Positions 24,132 to 37,637 are shown, numbered from the stretch's first letter. The stretch: 64,000 nucleotides of DNA from Acanthosoma haemorrhoidale (GCA_930367205.1 OV884011.1:126737208-126801207); one strand, 5' to 3'. Translations and numbers: made by a program. The notes: a model not told the origin generated them from the sequence alone.

Positions 24132-27100
24132 TCAAATCAATACAGATAATCGAATTTGTGACAACATCACCAAGAAAGGGGACATATCGACACGAACGGA
24201 GACATATCGCCACGGACATATCACATCAATAACGCCACAGAAACAGCAATGACAGAACCTTATTTTGTTGGTCTTGAAAATGTCAACGAAAGAGATTCCA
24301 GCCAACGTTATTTAATACTCGCTTCATTTAATAGATGGGATAATCTGCTATCATGATTAATTCAAATTGATAAATTGTACCGCTATTTTTGGTTGATAAT
24401 AAATAAGGAGGAAAAACTTTTCTAAGATGTGTTATAATTGAAATAATTTAAGATGTGACCTTTGTTAATACTCCTATTTCAGTTATACATCAGGGTAAAA
24501 GACAATTTGAAACGAAAACATTTGCGTCACTTTTATTGTTTTTTGGCATCTCCCATTATTTTATTTTCTGACTCAAAATAATAGGTAGTATTATGCTCTG
24601 GTGTCTAATTAATCCTAGGATAAGTTGCATTGCCATTTACCCCTATTGTACACATATCTGTTTTATTTTTATTATATTTAAAAGAAATTGAATGCTTAGA
24701 AACTAAAGAAATAATATCTGGCATATTCAGATTTCTTAAATCATTCCAATTTCTTAAAATCTTATCATCATATATAATTTCTTAAAAGCGATTCTGAAAA
24801 AAACTTTTCATTATTATTGACCAAAAATGTTGAAATTTATATATAAATCTATATCGATCATTAAAAATATAAAACATGCAAATAGCTAAATATTGAGAAA
24901 TTGACAAATTGAAGCAGACAGACAAGAGCAATCTCCCGCTGGATAAACAATCTCTCTTAGGCCTTAGCAATCGTTAGAATGGCAAAAACAAATATAAATT
25001 CAGGATTAAATAATTTTTTTTTAATAAGTGATAAAAACACAATGGTATTACTCATTCGGTTTGTTTTTACATCCTATTCAAGCCGCTTCCTTTTTAATTC
25101 CCGGTTTGTAGTTTGTTCCGATAGTCCAAGAATGCACCTTTAAAAAGAATATAGTTTGTTATGTCTTTAACAATGTAAGACGTACACATAAGTTGCTAAT
25201 TTAAAGTGATGTTTGATCATTTTAATTTAGCAGTGTTGGAGCTGTTATTCAGCCAGTAACAGTTGTTAAGTTCGTTATACTTATTGTAAATATACTTATT
25301 GTGAAAATTGTTTGGTGTCTTTATATCATTTATTTAAACATACATAGTTAACTAGAACCATATTCAAGAACGGTTTAGGTTTAATAACAATAATTAATAA
25401 CTCTGTCACTAAGTGAAATTTATATTTGACATAGAACGGAAATTGCGCACAGCGTTGTGTGAAGTAAAAAAAATATAATTTTAAAAAACCTCTATATTTA
25501 GGTGGTGTGTGGTTAGCGCTGCTCCACATGACGATGCTGCTGGTTCTGGAGTAAAATTCCTAGAAGGAAAGTAAATTTATTTCATTTCATTTAGCCCACC
25601 TTTTAGTCCTAAATGAGAATACACGGGTCATCAATATTTTCTAATGAAATTGTGTTCTCTTGCTGTAGGCTAGATGAAATGGAGGTGGGTGGTTTTAATT
25701 AAATGGGGTTTTTACACACTTGTTAAGGCAATTAAATATAAATTTAGTATTTGGCTTGGGATTAACTTCCACTTTCTTCTATCAAAAAGTACTTTTGATA
25801 TTCTTGGACCTTGATATACCTCGACGTAAATAAAAGGTTAAAAAAGCAATTAAATCTTAGCAAAATTACAAGGATAGGCATTTTTTTCAGACCTAAACGT
25901 GAATCACTTGATTGAACGCAGCACATTTCATAAACACCTTTTAAACTAAAATATGAAAGAATTCATAAATAAATAGGAAAAAAAAACAATAAAAAAGATA
26001 AAAACGCAATTGAAAGAAATATCTGTTTCTATTTATAGGAATATAACTGTGAAATTGAAATCCTCTTAGCAAGGGTCGACCGGTATTCATTAAAGCCGAA
26101 TGATAAATAGCAGGAGCAGATTGTATTTGTGAAGGCGGGTCGAAAGAGATTAGCCGCTTCTCATTAGGAGGGGGAGGGGAATTCGGCAACATCGGCTCCC
26201 AAGCTGTTTTATTTTCGAACTTTTATACATTTTTCTCGATGATTTCAACTTTTAACCAGACATCTTCCTTGAATATGTCAAGCCAGAGCTCACTTGAAAC
26301 GATTTTGAAAAATCGAAATGACTTAACCTTGGTTAAATTAGCAGACTAGATGGAAACAATTCACTGTCAAGTCAGAGTTAAAACACGTGAGAAGTAAAAA
26401 TTAATGTTTCCTACATACGTTTTAGCAGTCGGTAGATTCTTTTGTAACCTTTTAAAGGATTGAAGTAAATACTTAATAGCTGAGCCTGATCAAATCACGT
26501 TTTGAATCCCTTGGACTAAAACTTTATCATTATATCTGATTCATATTCAACTTAGCCTTAGTGTGTGAATTTCACAGTCAAATATTTTCATACTAGACAT
26601 CTGGCTTTTTTGATTTTTCTGGATCGTCACAATTGATCCAAAATTGTCTTTTATGTAATACAGCTATGAGGGTGATTTTTGATAAGCGTATCCAACTTAA
26701 GTATAATGTACTTTATCCCCATGCAAGGTTTTAGAAAACCAATATAGAATTAGATAATTAAAAAAAAAAAGTTGTGGTTGTTTTAATGAAATATAATGAA
26801 TCGAGGCATGGAGTAATTCCCCCAAGTCACTCCACTACACTCCATTGCACAAAAATCCTTCAACTGATCTTAGTCACTTCTTCAAAATACTAAAGGATTT
26901 TCTAGGTATTGATGAATTTAATTGTTACCTGGTTTGCTGTTTGAGCTAGAGGAAAGCTCTAATTGGGGGTTGTTTTATTAGTTTAGGATTTAAAACCTCA
27001 ATTTTAGCCACTTTTTTTCGTCTATGTTTATACTTGAGATAAACCCTTGTATGGCTCCGTCAGAGTCCCCTTCTTTTTCTAGATTTCTAACAAGCTAAGA

Positions 27101-27533
27101 CAATCTATTTGTTAAAATGATTATTTCGACTCATAACATGAAATGAAATGTATTGATTATAGTAAAATGGAATGAACTTAAATTAATAGAGTGGGAAGCA
27201 GTTCCACAGATTTCTAACTCCAGACGTACTCATCTCTCAGTCGTTTGGGCCAATAAGATATTAATTAGTAGTATACCTATCTTAATTGTATTTGATAAAA
27301 TTTATTTTTGTGTTAGGTTTCATCACATTTAGGAGAGCTATCAATTTCCTTATGCACCACTCACTGGTATCATTAAGCAATAACTACAGGCAGGAACGTA
27401 TATTCAGTTCTCTACTTAAGTGTGGGAATTTGCGCTCTCTGAGTCTCTCAAAAGACTTCAGATTAAGTAAAATGCCGCCACAAACTTTTAATGAAATATG
27501 ATGAATCGCATCCTCACAACGCATCCATACAAC
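24132..27533. other. A+T-rich noncoding stretch
   Basis: Nothing supported beyond a short imperfect run of gacatatcg-type repeats at about 24178-24230. The minus-strand ORF at 25941-26192 is low-complexity (Tyr/Phe-rich). Confidence 0.45.
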
Positions 27534-27710
27534 GCAGGACACACACAGGAGGGCGATAACGCAAGACGGAGGACTCCTTATCGTTAGCAAAACTTTTACG
27601 GAGTCCAATTCCCCCAAACCGGAGTCGGCTGAGCAGAGGGGCGATTGAGGCATATTCATTCAAGTGGAGTTTACTGTAGACAAATAAACGTGGGGTAGCA
27701 TGAAGGGTTA
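27534..27710 (+). repeat. ~176-bp dispersed repeat, copy 1
   Basis: Matches 30112-30287 at roughly 90% identity, from gcaggacacacacagg through ggagtcggctgagcagaggg to tgaagggtta. Flanks diverge sharply at both ends. The origin is unknown. It is too short and featureless to classify as a SINE or LTR piece. Confidence 0.75.
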
Positions 27711-27826
27711 GCATCAAGTGCTCATGAGTCAACCTGGAGTGGACAATCTACGAACCAGAAAGATAGCGGAGAGACTCCAGTTATATAATCCGTCAGTCTA
27801 GAGAACAGTAAAAGGTTAAATGTATG

Positions 27827-27990
27827 TGTCGGGAAAACTTCTTGTGCACGTCGAGGGTCACCAGATGTCGGGAAAACCTCTTGTGCACGTCGAGGGTCAC
27901 CAGATGTCGGGTAATGATTGAACAATTGTCGGAGATGATCAATTGTCAGAAAAGGTGAACAATTGTCGGAGGCCAACAATTGTCGGATTG
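27827..27990 (+). repeat. Terminal repeat array inside solo LTR copy 2
   Basis: Two 39-bp units (27827-27865 and 27866-27904, one difference) start exactly at the LTR terminus, followed by a third TGTCGGG. Then come four attgtcgg/attgtcag motifs to about 27985. Copies 1 and 3 have a shorter, related duplication (cttcttgatcacgttgag-like). Confidence 0.8.
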
Positions 27991-28776
27991 TTGTAGTTAA
28001 TAACATGGACCATGTTCCATGTAGACGTTAATATCTGACTCCATTTATTGATAGGAATGTGTCCCGACAAGACACTGTGTTCAGGATGAGGTTAAGAGGT
28101 TCATAAAGAATAAGACCAGTTTTCAGAGTTCGGGCGAGAGATCGGCAGCGTAATAAGTACAAGTCGTCAGAGGTCTGCTATAGGCTGTGTGGCAAAGTGC
28201 CGCCGTAGAGGTGCGTCATAGAGTAGATTAGCGGAAGGCTGAGTAGGCGTATCGCGAGGGGTGATAGCGGCTATCGGTATGTAGAGACTAGAAAAGAGTG
28301 AAGCGTGAGCCTACCAGGGCCATGGTGGCCCTGGTGTAAAGTGATAAGTCGTGCGGCTATGGAGACTAGGAGACAGAGTGTCTTTTTAGGGCGAAATTTA
28401 CTGATATAAATATGGTAACCCCCTCCCTCGTGGAAGGCTGGGTCTGTCTGCCAGGGGTATGTTTTACGATACACAGGTGACCATTTCCTTTTAGTTTTAT
28501 GACCGTTGGGGTAAAAGGGTGTGTTTTTTATGGCTGCCGGAAGGGACTGAAGGTCTATTCTAATAGGGGTAAGTGTCCTTGCCCTAGGTTATATGGCAGT
28601 CAGGTGGCTAATTCTCTTAGGTTTATTGCCGTACCCTAGATCCTCTGTTACTTGTTTACGACTTCCAACCTCTCTCTGATTTATTACCAGAAGTTACACA
28701 GATTTGCATTTTCTATTATAATACATTATGAACCAGTGTGTAGGGTAATTTACATATATAGTTAGCGGTCGCTATA
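27827..28776 (+). mobile_element. Solo LTR, copy 2 (TSD gtatg)
   Basis: This ~950-bp block is homologous to the LTRs at 9356 and 31168. It starts TGTCGGG, ends CGCTATA (the canonical CTACA end mutated) and is flanked by the 5-bp direct repeat gtatg at 27822-27826 and 28777-28781. The middle carries the same landmarks (ggaccatgttccatg, gtgtcccgacaa). It is longer than its relatives, partly because the left terminus holds a 39-bp tandem duplication and repeated caattgtcgg motifs. No internal retrotransposon coding sequence adjoins it, so it is a solo LTR. Confidence 0.85.
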
Positions 28777-28781
28777 GTATG

Positions 28782-30111
28782 AATTTAAGAAACAATTCGT
28801 AGTAACGCAGCGGCGATGTATTTCACTTGTCATGATTAAGTAGTCTGTAGTTTATATTTTGTTTATGAGTAACACAAGGAGGTAGCGATTAAATTTGTAA
28901 ACAGTATGTTCAAGTAGGTTTAGGACATTGTTCATTTTTGTTGTGTGTATATTAGTGATGTCTCTTGGATATTTTCTGCCTGAGAAAGTGGCAGCCCAAG
29001 TTATCTATATTTACTCCAAAAGGTGTGATTTAATATCAAAAATTCAGGAAAATGTTTAAGAATTATCACTGTTAATGTAAATGTAAATGGCTGTAAAAGG
29101 TGATGTTTGGGCTGGTTCAACGTATTTACGGTATTTATAATCTAATACCGGTAGTATGGTAAAGGTCATCCGTTTACTCATCACCAAGGGAATAGCATAC
29201 TCGCAATCACAATTACGGCACAACACAATTCCGTCCTAAGCCTTTTGGCACAAGGTATCCTTTCTGGGACCTGCACATTCTCATCTAAAGAGAACCACCT
29301 AGTCAGTAATAGGTTCTTTTTTCTGTATTATTCCAATATTTACATAGCTAACTTAATACACATTTTGTATTTACAGCATGTAAAATTTAATTATATCTTT
29401 AGTTTAGAAGAACTCTAGTGTTCGGCCCTGATGTAAAACCTCAAACAAAAGAAAAAGCGAATGAAATCTCATGGGGAATAAATCACGAAATTAAATTAAA
29501 GCAGAACAACCACAATATACGAATACAGAGTATATGTCATTAATTAAGACGTTTATATCTTTCATTTGAAAATTCAATATAATAGAAAAATATTAATTGT
29601 TTACTACCAAGTAATTAATTAATGATATTTCATTAATTTTCAAAGGACTGTTTTTATCATAATTAGAGCATCAAAAGGAATTATTGCTCACATTATTCTA
29701 CCTATACATAAAACACTGGTTGAGTTGAAATTGCGAACACAATTAATTGTCTTTATGCATCAATTAAGAAATTATGTATCAAATTAATATTCTTAGTTTT
29801 TTTAACTAAAAAAGAAGTTGACTAGCAAAAAAAAAATTAAGTTTGTAATTAATTCTTTCAAGAATTTTCTTTATTATAAAATCTATATACAAAGTAAATT
29901 ATTAGTTTCATACGACCACATACAAAATTAAATTGCGTTGCCATTTCGAATAAAATAGTAATACATGCATTAGGACACTCTTTCAAAATCTATGAAATTT
30001 ATTATGCGTTAAGATAAACGAGTGAAAAACTAACATAGGTAGTTGTCTAGGGTGAAATTATCAGCCTGAGAAATATATGTTGTTCATAAAGATCAACGAC
30101 CGGAAATAAAG
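28782..30111. other. A+T-rich noncoding stretch between repeats
   Basis: No supported gene or RNA. It separates solo LTR copy 2 from the second ~176-bp repeat. Confidence 0.45.
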
Positions 30112-30287
30112 GCAGGACACACACAGGAGGGCGATAACGCAAGACGGAGGACTCCGTATCGTTGGGAAAACGTTTACGGAGTCTGATTCCCTCGAACCGG
30201 AGTCGGCTGAGCAGAGGGGCGATTGAGGCATATTCATTCAAGTGGAGTTTACTGCAGAGAAATAAACGTGGGCTAGCATGAAGGGTT
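30112..30287 (+). repeat. ~176-bp dispersed repeat, copy 2
   Basis: Partner of 27534-27710 in the same orientation. It is followed after 43 bases by the 20-bp minisatellite. The short minus-strand ORFs in both copies share the stretch MNEYASIAPLLSRLRF, which only reflects nucleotide homology. Confidence 0.75.
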
Positions 30288-30330
30288 ATGGCTCATAAAG
30301 GCACACGTACCTGTTTAGAACTGAATATAT

Positions 30331-30970
30331 ACGTCTGAGTGTTTTTATATAAGTCTGAATGTTATTATATAAGTCTTAATGTTATTACATAAGTCTGAGT
30401 GTTATTATATAAGTCTGAGTGTTATTATATGCATCTGAGTGTTATTGCATAAGTCTGAATGTTATTACATAAGTCTAAATGTTATTACATAAGTCTGAGT
30501 GTTATCATATAAGTCTGAATGTTATTACATAAGTCTGAGAGTTATTATATAAGTCTGAATGTTATTATATAAGTCTGAATGTTATTACATAAGTCTGAGT
30601 GTTATTATACAAGTCTGAGTGTTATTATATACATCTGAGTGTTATTACATAAGTCTGAGAGTTATTATGTAATTATGAGCGGTATTATATAAGTCTGAGT
30701 GTTATTATATACATCTGAGTGTTATTATATACATCTGAGTGTTATTATATACATCTGAGTGTTATTGTATAAGTCTGAATGTTATTACATAGGTCTGAGT
30801 GTTATTATATAAGTCTGAGTGTTATTATATACATCTGAGTGTTATTATATACATCTGAGTGTTATTATATAAGTCTGAGTATTATTATATACGTCTGAGT
30901 GTTATTATATAAGTCTGAATGTTATTACATAAATCTGAGTGTTACTATATAAGCCTGAGTGTAATTACAT
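30331..30970 (+). repeat. 32-copy 20-bp minisatellite
   Basis: Exactly 32 consecutive 20-base units with consensus aagtctgagtgttattatat and no insertion or deletion over 640 bases. Variation is by substitution only, mainly three unit types: aagtctgagt/gttattatat, aagtctgaat/gttattacat and acatctgagt/gttattatat. TGA or TAA occurs in every frame as the 20-nt period rotates frames, so it is not coding. The ends are slightly degenerate (unit 32 reads gtaattacat). Confidence 0.95.
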
Positions 30971-31167
30971 ATTTTACCTGGACGTAACTAGGAATGGATT
31001 TTGTCTATGTGACCTTTCATCCTGAAAGATGTTTTCGATCCAATGATTACCAAAGGTAGGAGATTAAACTATAGCCCCACCCAGGTAAGTCAATAAACTT
31101 TACAATTCCTAACGGCTTAATATTCATTTACTCCTCAACTGTGACATGCCCAAATAATTAAAATACC

Positions 31168-32077
31168 TGTAGTGACCCTAACTACATAAGTGTTAAATCA
31201 CCCTTTACTCTGGTGCATATATAATGTATTGTAATTAGATGTAAAATATGGTAAAAGCTTTTTCTAGTAATAAATCATGGAGAGATCGGCAGGCGTAAAA
31301 CAAGTAACAGAGGGTCGAAGGTCCAGCAATAAACCTGAGAGGATAAGCCACCTGACTGTCATAAATAGACCCGGGCAGACCTTGGGTCACCTTCTGGCGG
31401 TCATAAAATCTAAAAGCCTTGCCATAAAACAGTCCTTTAGGGGACGAGAGATCACGTACCTCGGCATAGGTGAGTCCCTAGCAGCCATAAAACACACCCT
31501 TTTAGACCAACAGTCATAAACCTAAGGGGTACTGGCCACCTGGGCATCATAAAACATACCCCGTTCAGCCGACTCCACCTTCCATTAGGAAGGGGGAACA
31601 GTGTTTAAATCAAGGGGTTTCGCCCTGTAGGACCACTCTTTACCAGTCTCCTCATCTCGACAGCCGCTATCACACGGTCGCGTTACGCCAGGGCGCCGTG
31701 GCCCTGGAAGTAAGTCCACTCAGTCTTCTACTAGTCCACACCTCTGCGCCGTCACCCTGTCACACAGCCTCTAGCAGACTCTCTGACGACTTGTACCTAT
31801 TACGCTGCTGATCTCCCGCCCGAACTCTGAAAACTGATCTTATTCCTTATGAAACCTCTGTACCTCTTCTCCAGAACACAGTGTATTGTCGGGACACATC
31901 CCTATCATAAAATGGAGTCAGATATTTACGCCTACATGGAACATGGTCCATGTTATATACTACAACAAACCGCACTTGTCACTAGGGCTAGAGTGATTAG
32001 GCACTCCCCTAGTGGCAACCCGACAATTGGTGACCTCAACGTGATCAAGAAGCTCAACGTGATCTAGACACCCGACA
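31168..32077 (-). mobile_element. Solo LTR, copy 3, inverted (TSD atacc)
   Basis: On the plus strand this ~910-bp block starts TGTAGTGACC and ends CCCGACA, so on the minus strand it runs TGTCGGG...CACTACA like the other two copies. The 5-bp direct repeat atacc flanks it at 31163-31167 and 32078-32082. Shared landmarks (ctccattttatgatag on the minus strand, the G+C-rich ccagggc patch) confirm the family. Small ORFs inside (31277-31519, 31849-32067) lack recognisable motifs. Confidence 0.9.
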
Positions 32078-32082
32078 ATACC

Positions 32083-33201
32083 TTTCATTATTTTTGTATA
32101 AAGTTTTTTAGTAATTTTACACTCCTTGTGACATTAAGGGAAATTTCCATGCCAAATATCATTCCACTATATAAAACGAAACGACATTTTGACGACAGTT
32201 CTATAATTTGTATGCAGTTATAGTTCATATACGTCCTAAAAAATGTTAGATATTAATAAACCTTTATTATTTTGCATGGGGTTGCCTTCATTTTAGCAAC
32301 ATCGCATCGCCAATAGCTATGCCTCATGTAAGTTATGGATACAAAGTTAACCCGCAGTCTTATTGACGTTAAAATAATGGTTTATGGCTTTTGCAAAACA
32401 AATAGGAATAAGTCTCTAGCCTTATCAATATTTTCCTTTATTTTATACCCTTAACATTCTGTAGACAACAGAATTTCCCGTTGGTTGATTTCATTAAACT
32501 ATCCTCCTGGCTTTATCTCACGAAGCTTGGGTTTGATCTAAGAGATAACCCTATTGGAGCCATATACTATTGTTGTGAATGATTTCCATCAATAAATATG
32601 GTCTAAATTATTGCGAAACAGTAATTTGTATTACCACAATGTTATTAAATTTTTTTATAATATATTGATCGGTCATTTATTTTAATTTTCACATAAATTT
32701 GTGTGTAAGGAATCCTATGTATTTCTAGAAACATATAAGTATTATTTAACAGAAAGTGCCTTGACCAAAACGGAGGATCAGAAAAAATTACTCACCAGCC
32801 ACATCACTGGGCACGGCCAAACCTCCCTGGTTCCCACAAATATCAATTATGGCCTTGCAAGTTTGTACAGAGCAATATCAATCTTCTTATATGAGAGGAA
32901 ATATTAAAGTAATTTCATAGTTGTTTTTATAGAACTATAATTGTTGACATTGAATTTTATTCCTTAAATTGTAGATTAGACAAGTTAATTTTAATAACTA
33001 TTGAGTAAACTAGACAATAAGATGCTGTTTAATTATATATTCCCTTTCAACGTGAAACCCAGAAAGATATTTATGTTAAGTTTGACCTGATACACACAGA
33101 TCCGACGAGAATATTCTCACCTTTAAAGCCTTTTAGGCTAGAGTGGAAAGTGAATCGTGAAAAAAGTAGGATATCTGCATATAAGTTTTCCTTGTTTACT
33201 T
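32083..33201. other. A+T-rich noncoding stretch
   Basis: No supported gene. The 68-codon ORF at 32701-32907 has no recognisable motif. Confidence 0.4.
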
Positions 33202-33222
33202 GAGCAGTATAATATACTGCTC
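33202..33222 (+). repeat. 10-bp inverted repeat with 1-nt spacer
   Basis: GAGCAGTATA-a-TATACTGCTC is a perfect inverted repeat at the left edge of the family C repeat. It could be a terminus or a recombination scar. Confidence 0.8.
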
Positions 33223-33700
33223 AGTATATATAATATACTGTATGTCATTGAGTTTTTAAAAAACAATAACGTTGATAAATCCAACGAATGGCCAATCTTC
33301 ATTAGCAGCTAATCACACTCAGAGATCAGGCATTACCTTGCTGAGAATCGTTAGCGCTTGAAAATGGCAGTTTGTGCTGTAGAAAGTGCTGTTGCTTATA
33401 ATAAACTATAATGTATAAACTTAGCCTACAACCAGCGTTCACATCCTAGAGTGGCACATATGGATAAGACAATGCCAACACAGTACGACTTAATAGTAAA
33501 ATATATGAACACTACACTCCGTACTCAGTTAGATGTGTGAAGGGAAGGTAGTAGCATGACCATTACGGTGTTTTGTACTACCTTAGCTGCGGTAAAGGCA
33601 AAATCACAAGCTTCAGTCGCCATGATCGTACTGAAACTCACAATTCACCCGGATCAAACACTGGTGTGAAGCTAATATAAAAGCGAAACCAGGCCTAGCA
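33215..33700 (+). repeat. Family C dispersed repeat, copy 1
   Basis: Homologous to the reverse complement of about 46545-46985. Shared blocks in order are gagtttttaaaaa, caatcttcatta.cagctaatcacactc, gtgctg.tgcttataata, cctacaaccag...cacatcctagag and tactaccttagctgcggtaaa. No coding capacity is visible. It could be a non-autonomous element or an LTR/MITE fragment; no TSD or terminal repeat was established. Confidence 0.7.
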
Positions 33701-34047
33701 GGATACTGATCCTGTAAACGAACAGCTGTCGGATCCACTACATGCGTCAGCTGAGCCTATCTCCTGTCAACCGATCTTGTGGTGGTTTAGCGAAGTGTAC
33801 AGGTGGGTTTTATTTGTTTCCATAAAAAAAACAAAAAAACTTGTAAATCTGCACCTGCCAACATTGTTTATCCATTGTGTATGTTATAGCTACAAGAATT
33901 TCTTTGCTAAAAGTACATTAACAAATTACTTAATATGTAATATGTGACATTCAGTGGTGATTCGCTATATTGGCAGTATTTTCCTCTATTAAAAGAAATT
34001 AACAAAAACTCAAATAGCTGCAATTTGTTATAATATAATGCCTTTCT

Positions 34048-34050
<3 letters not shown>

Positions 34051-34110
<60 letters not shown>
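34051..34110 (+). repeat. (AT)30 microsatellite
   Basis: Uninterrupted AT dinucleotide run. Confidence 0.95.
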
Positions 34111-34113
<3 letters not shown>

Positions 34114-35100
34114 TCTTGCAACACTGAGTTTCAGGAGGCAGTTTAGGGTTATTATAAGGCTTCTAGCTTAGTCACGGTGTTTGTGCGCTGCCTCTTATTT
34201 ACCATGTGTGTAGTCATTGTGTGAAAAAAGAGTTATCTGTAATTATGGTTTATATTAAACTTCTATATTATATCAAACTTATACTAATATATTAAAATAT
34301 TTTTAATTAAGTAAATACTTGGTCCAATAAATCACTACAACATTCATAGGGTTCAAGTTAATTAAAGGTGTCATCAAAACAAGTAAGCAAAGTGGTGTGG
34401 GAAAGAAAGAGTCTTATCCAACAGTAACTGATCTGGCTATTGAGGGCAGTCTAGAATATCTTCCAAATAGTCTAAAATTTCTATTTTTAAATTAATTTCC
34501 TGTATATAAAAAATTGAAGATAGAAGCTATTTGCTAATCTATAATGCAGGCATATGTGGTGAAAACTGCTAAAACAACAATGCAGATTAGACGGAGGTAA
34601 AACACTGAGCTCTTTACTTCTGCTGTACTCTCATTACTGACCCCAGTTCCTTTTATCATCTAAAATAAAAGCCCTAGAAGGTGACTCAGTGACCTTGGGT
34701 TCCGTAGCTTCTATCAGAAAATAATAACGCGAATGGCGAATGCATCGGTTGCTACTGGTGGAGACCTCATAGAAAAGTATAAATGTGACATTTATTTTAG
34801 CTACTGATAACATTACAATCTTGTAACTCTAAAAACACTTTACATGGCATGAGTATGATGACACTAGTACTTAAAACTAAAAGTGTTATTCCCCGATCAG
34901 ACTATATCCACTGATATTATTAAAGAGTTGACTAGAGTTTCAATTTATTATTGTATCTATGTTAAAAAACATTTAAGTATATCCCTCATTTTTCAAAATC
35001 AGAAGGCTTTTGACATTACTTTGGTGTCTTTCCGCACCTTTATGAATCTCCCGGGTGCAATCGGAAGTTTGATGGAAGGGTCTGGTCTACAAGAGGTGCT
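34111..35100. other. A+T-rich noncoding stretch
   Basis: No supported gene. The 77-codon ORF at 34883-35116 has no motif, and its end overlaps the start of the family B-type UTR block. Confidence 0.4.
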
Positions 35101-35108
35101 ACAAACAA

Positions 35109-35178
35109 GGTTATGATAGTTTGTAAGTCAGTTTTAAGTTATTACGTAAGGTGCCTCATTGTAATAACCTAGTCTTGG

Positions 35179-35256
<78 letters not shown>
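35109..35256 (+). mobile_element. Family B-type 3' UTR block with (CT)n(AT)n
   Basis: The sequence gttatgatagtttgtaag through taacctagtcttggtttt is repeated almost exactly at 37310-37381. In that place it follows a Jockey-like C-terminal frame and so is 3' UTR. Here it is followed by (CT)18 (35182-35218) and (AT)19 (35218-35256). Confidence 0.65.
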
Positions 35257-35258
<2 letters not shown>

Positions 35259-35330
35259 AACCTTGCGAAGGCTCCCCCCCCCGAACTTGGTATTCTTGCA
35301 CACAATAATTAAATTAATATGTGAGAAATA

Positions 35331-36322
<992 letters not shown>

Positions 36323-36564
36323 CCCTGAATGTTACAAACATTAGCTGATAAATCTTAACTTCTCGTTATAATTAAACGATCCATTTATTTAAAAATTTTT
36401 ATTAGATAAAGTCTAAATCGTGTTCCTTCCGGAACACCAAGTTTTTTTGTTGGGGATATTGGTACATGTACCAATATTCCTGGGGATATTGGTACACGTA
36501 CCAATATTCCTGTTTTTTTGAGACCTCCGGCCGGGCTAATAACTCTTGAAATAATAAAAATAAT

Positions 36565-36628
<64 letters not shown>

Positions 36629-37278
36629 CTCATTCCGTTTGCTCTGGACACTCCTTCCACATGATCCAGGCATTGTTTTCTTGGGCGTCCTCCAGGTCTA
36701 TTATAATTCTTCGTGATGTTGTTCATCATCAAGTGCTCTGGTATTTATCAAGTCGTGGAATACCACTCTCAGATTCACTAAGGCCAGTCTTCTTATGGAA
36801 GGCAATCAAAAACTGTAGCACCCTGGGATTAGTCACGTCGGACCAGTGCTTTGGGCTACAGAAATCAAAATAGAGATCATCCGGCAAACAAAGTACAACT
36901 AAGGTCAAACTGACTAGGTGTTGTAAAGAAAGAGTGGAAAAAGGGTAGATAACTTAGCAGAGACGTAGCGTAGATAGCAGCTCTGCACTGACTCTTCCTT
37001 ATGAAACAGCATTCTGGAGCTAGCCAAATCATAAACAAGGACATACTTTAGATGGCTACGGATATGATATCTGTAGACTGTACGCAGGTTTTCCAACCGG
37101 TGTCCGGTGAGCCTGATGGATGTGTGTACCTCAAGGATGTCACCATCTGCTAGGCTATCCATCTATTTAGTCACCTGGCTGAAATAGCAGCTTAATCGAT
37201 TGTAAAATGGACTATTCTTTGGTTTGCTAAGCTCGATAACAAATCCCGTGTTCAACACGCTATCCTCCCCACCCCTCA
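36323..37278 (+). repeat. ~1-kb tandem duplication, unit 2
   Basis: Second unit of the duplication, with (CT)n at 36567-36610 and (ATCT)n to 36631. Unlike unit 1, it continues past the ORF2-like end (37248 onward, ...PPL then TRWLGR and a stop) into the natural family B 3' UTR, so it retains the original right flank. Confidence 0.9.
36456..36507 (+). repeat. Paired 22-bp palindromes, copy 2
   Basis: Identical in layout to 35464-35515: a perfect palindrome at 36456-36477 and a near-perfect one at 36486-36507. Confidence 0.95.
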
Positions 37279-37387
37279 CCCGATGGCTGGGTCGATGAGA
37301 GAACATTAGGTTATGATAGTTTGTAAGTCAGTTTTAAGTTATTACGTAAGGTGCCTCATTGTAATAACCTAGTCTTGGTTTTTTCTC

Positions 37388-37462
<75 letters not shown>

Positions 37463-37463
37463 T
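37279..37463 (+). mobile_element. Family B-type 3' UTR with (CT)n tail
   Basis: Continues the ORF2 C-terminal frame that ends near 37290. UTR gttatgatagtttgtaag...taacctagtcttgg runs at 37310-37381, then a nearly pure (CT)n at 37384-37463. Matches 35109-35218. Confidence 0.65.
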
Positions 37464-37471
37464 TTTAGTTT

Positions 37472-37637
37472 TTATTAGATAAAGTCTAAATCGTGTTCCT
37501 TCCGGAACACCAAGTTTTTTTGTTGGGGATATTGGTACATGTACCAATATTCCTGGGGATATTGGTACACGTACCAATATTCCTGTTTTTTTGAGAGCTC
37601 CGGCCGGGCTAATAACTCTTGAAATAATAAAAATAAT

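Noticed and set aside
30331..30970. Regular short repeats resembling a CRISPR array
   Set aside because: Units are head-to-tail 20-mers without unique spacers, and the DNA is eukaryotic. It is a minisatellite.
31277..32067. ORFs inside solo LTR copy 3
   Set aside because: Not conserved in the other two LTR copies and without motifs.
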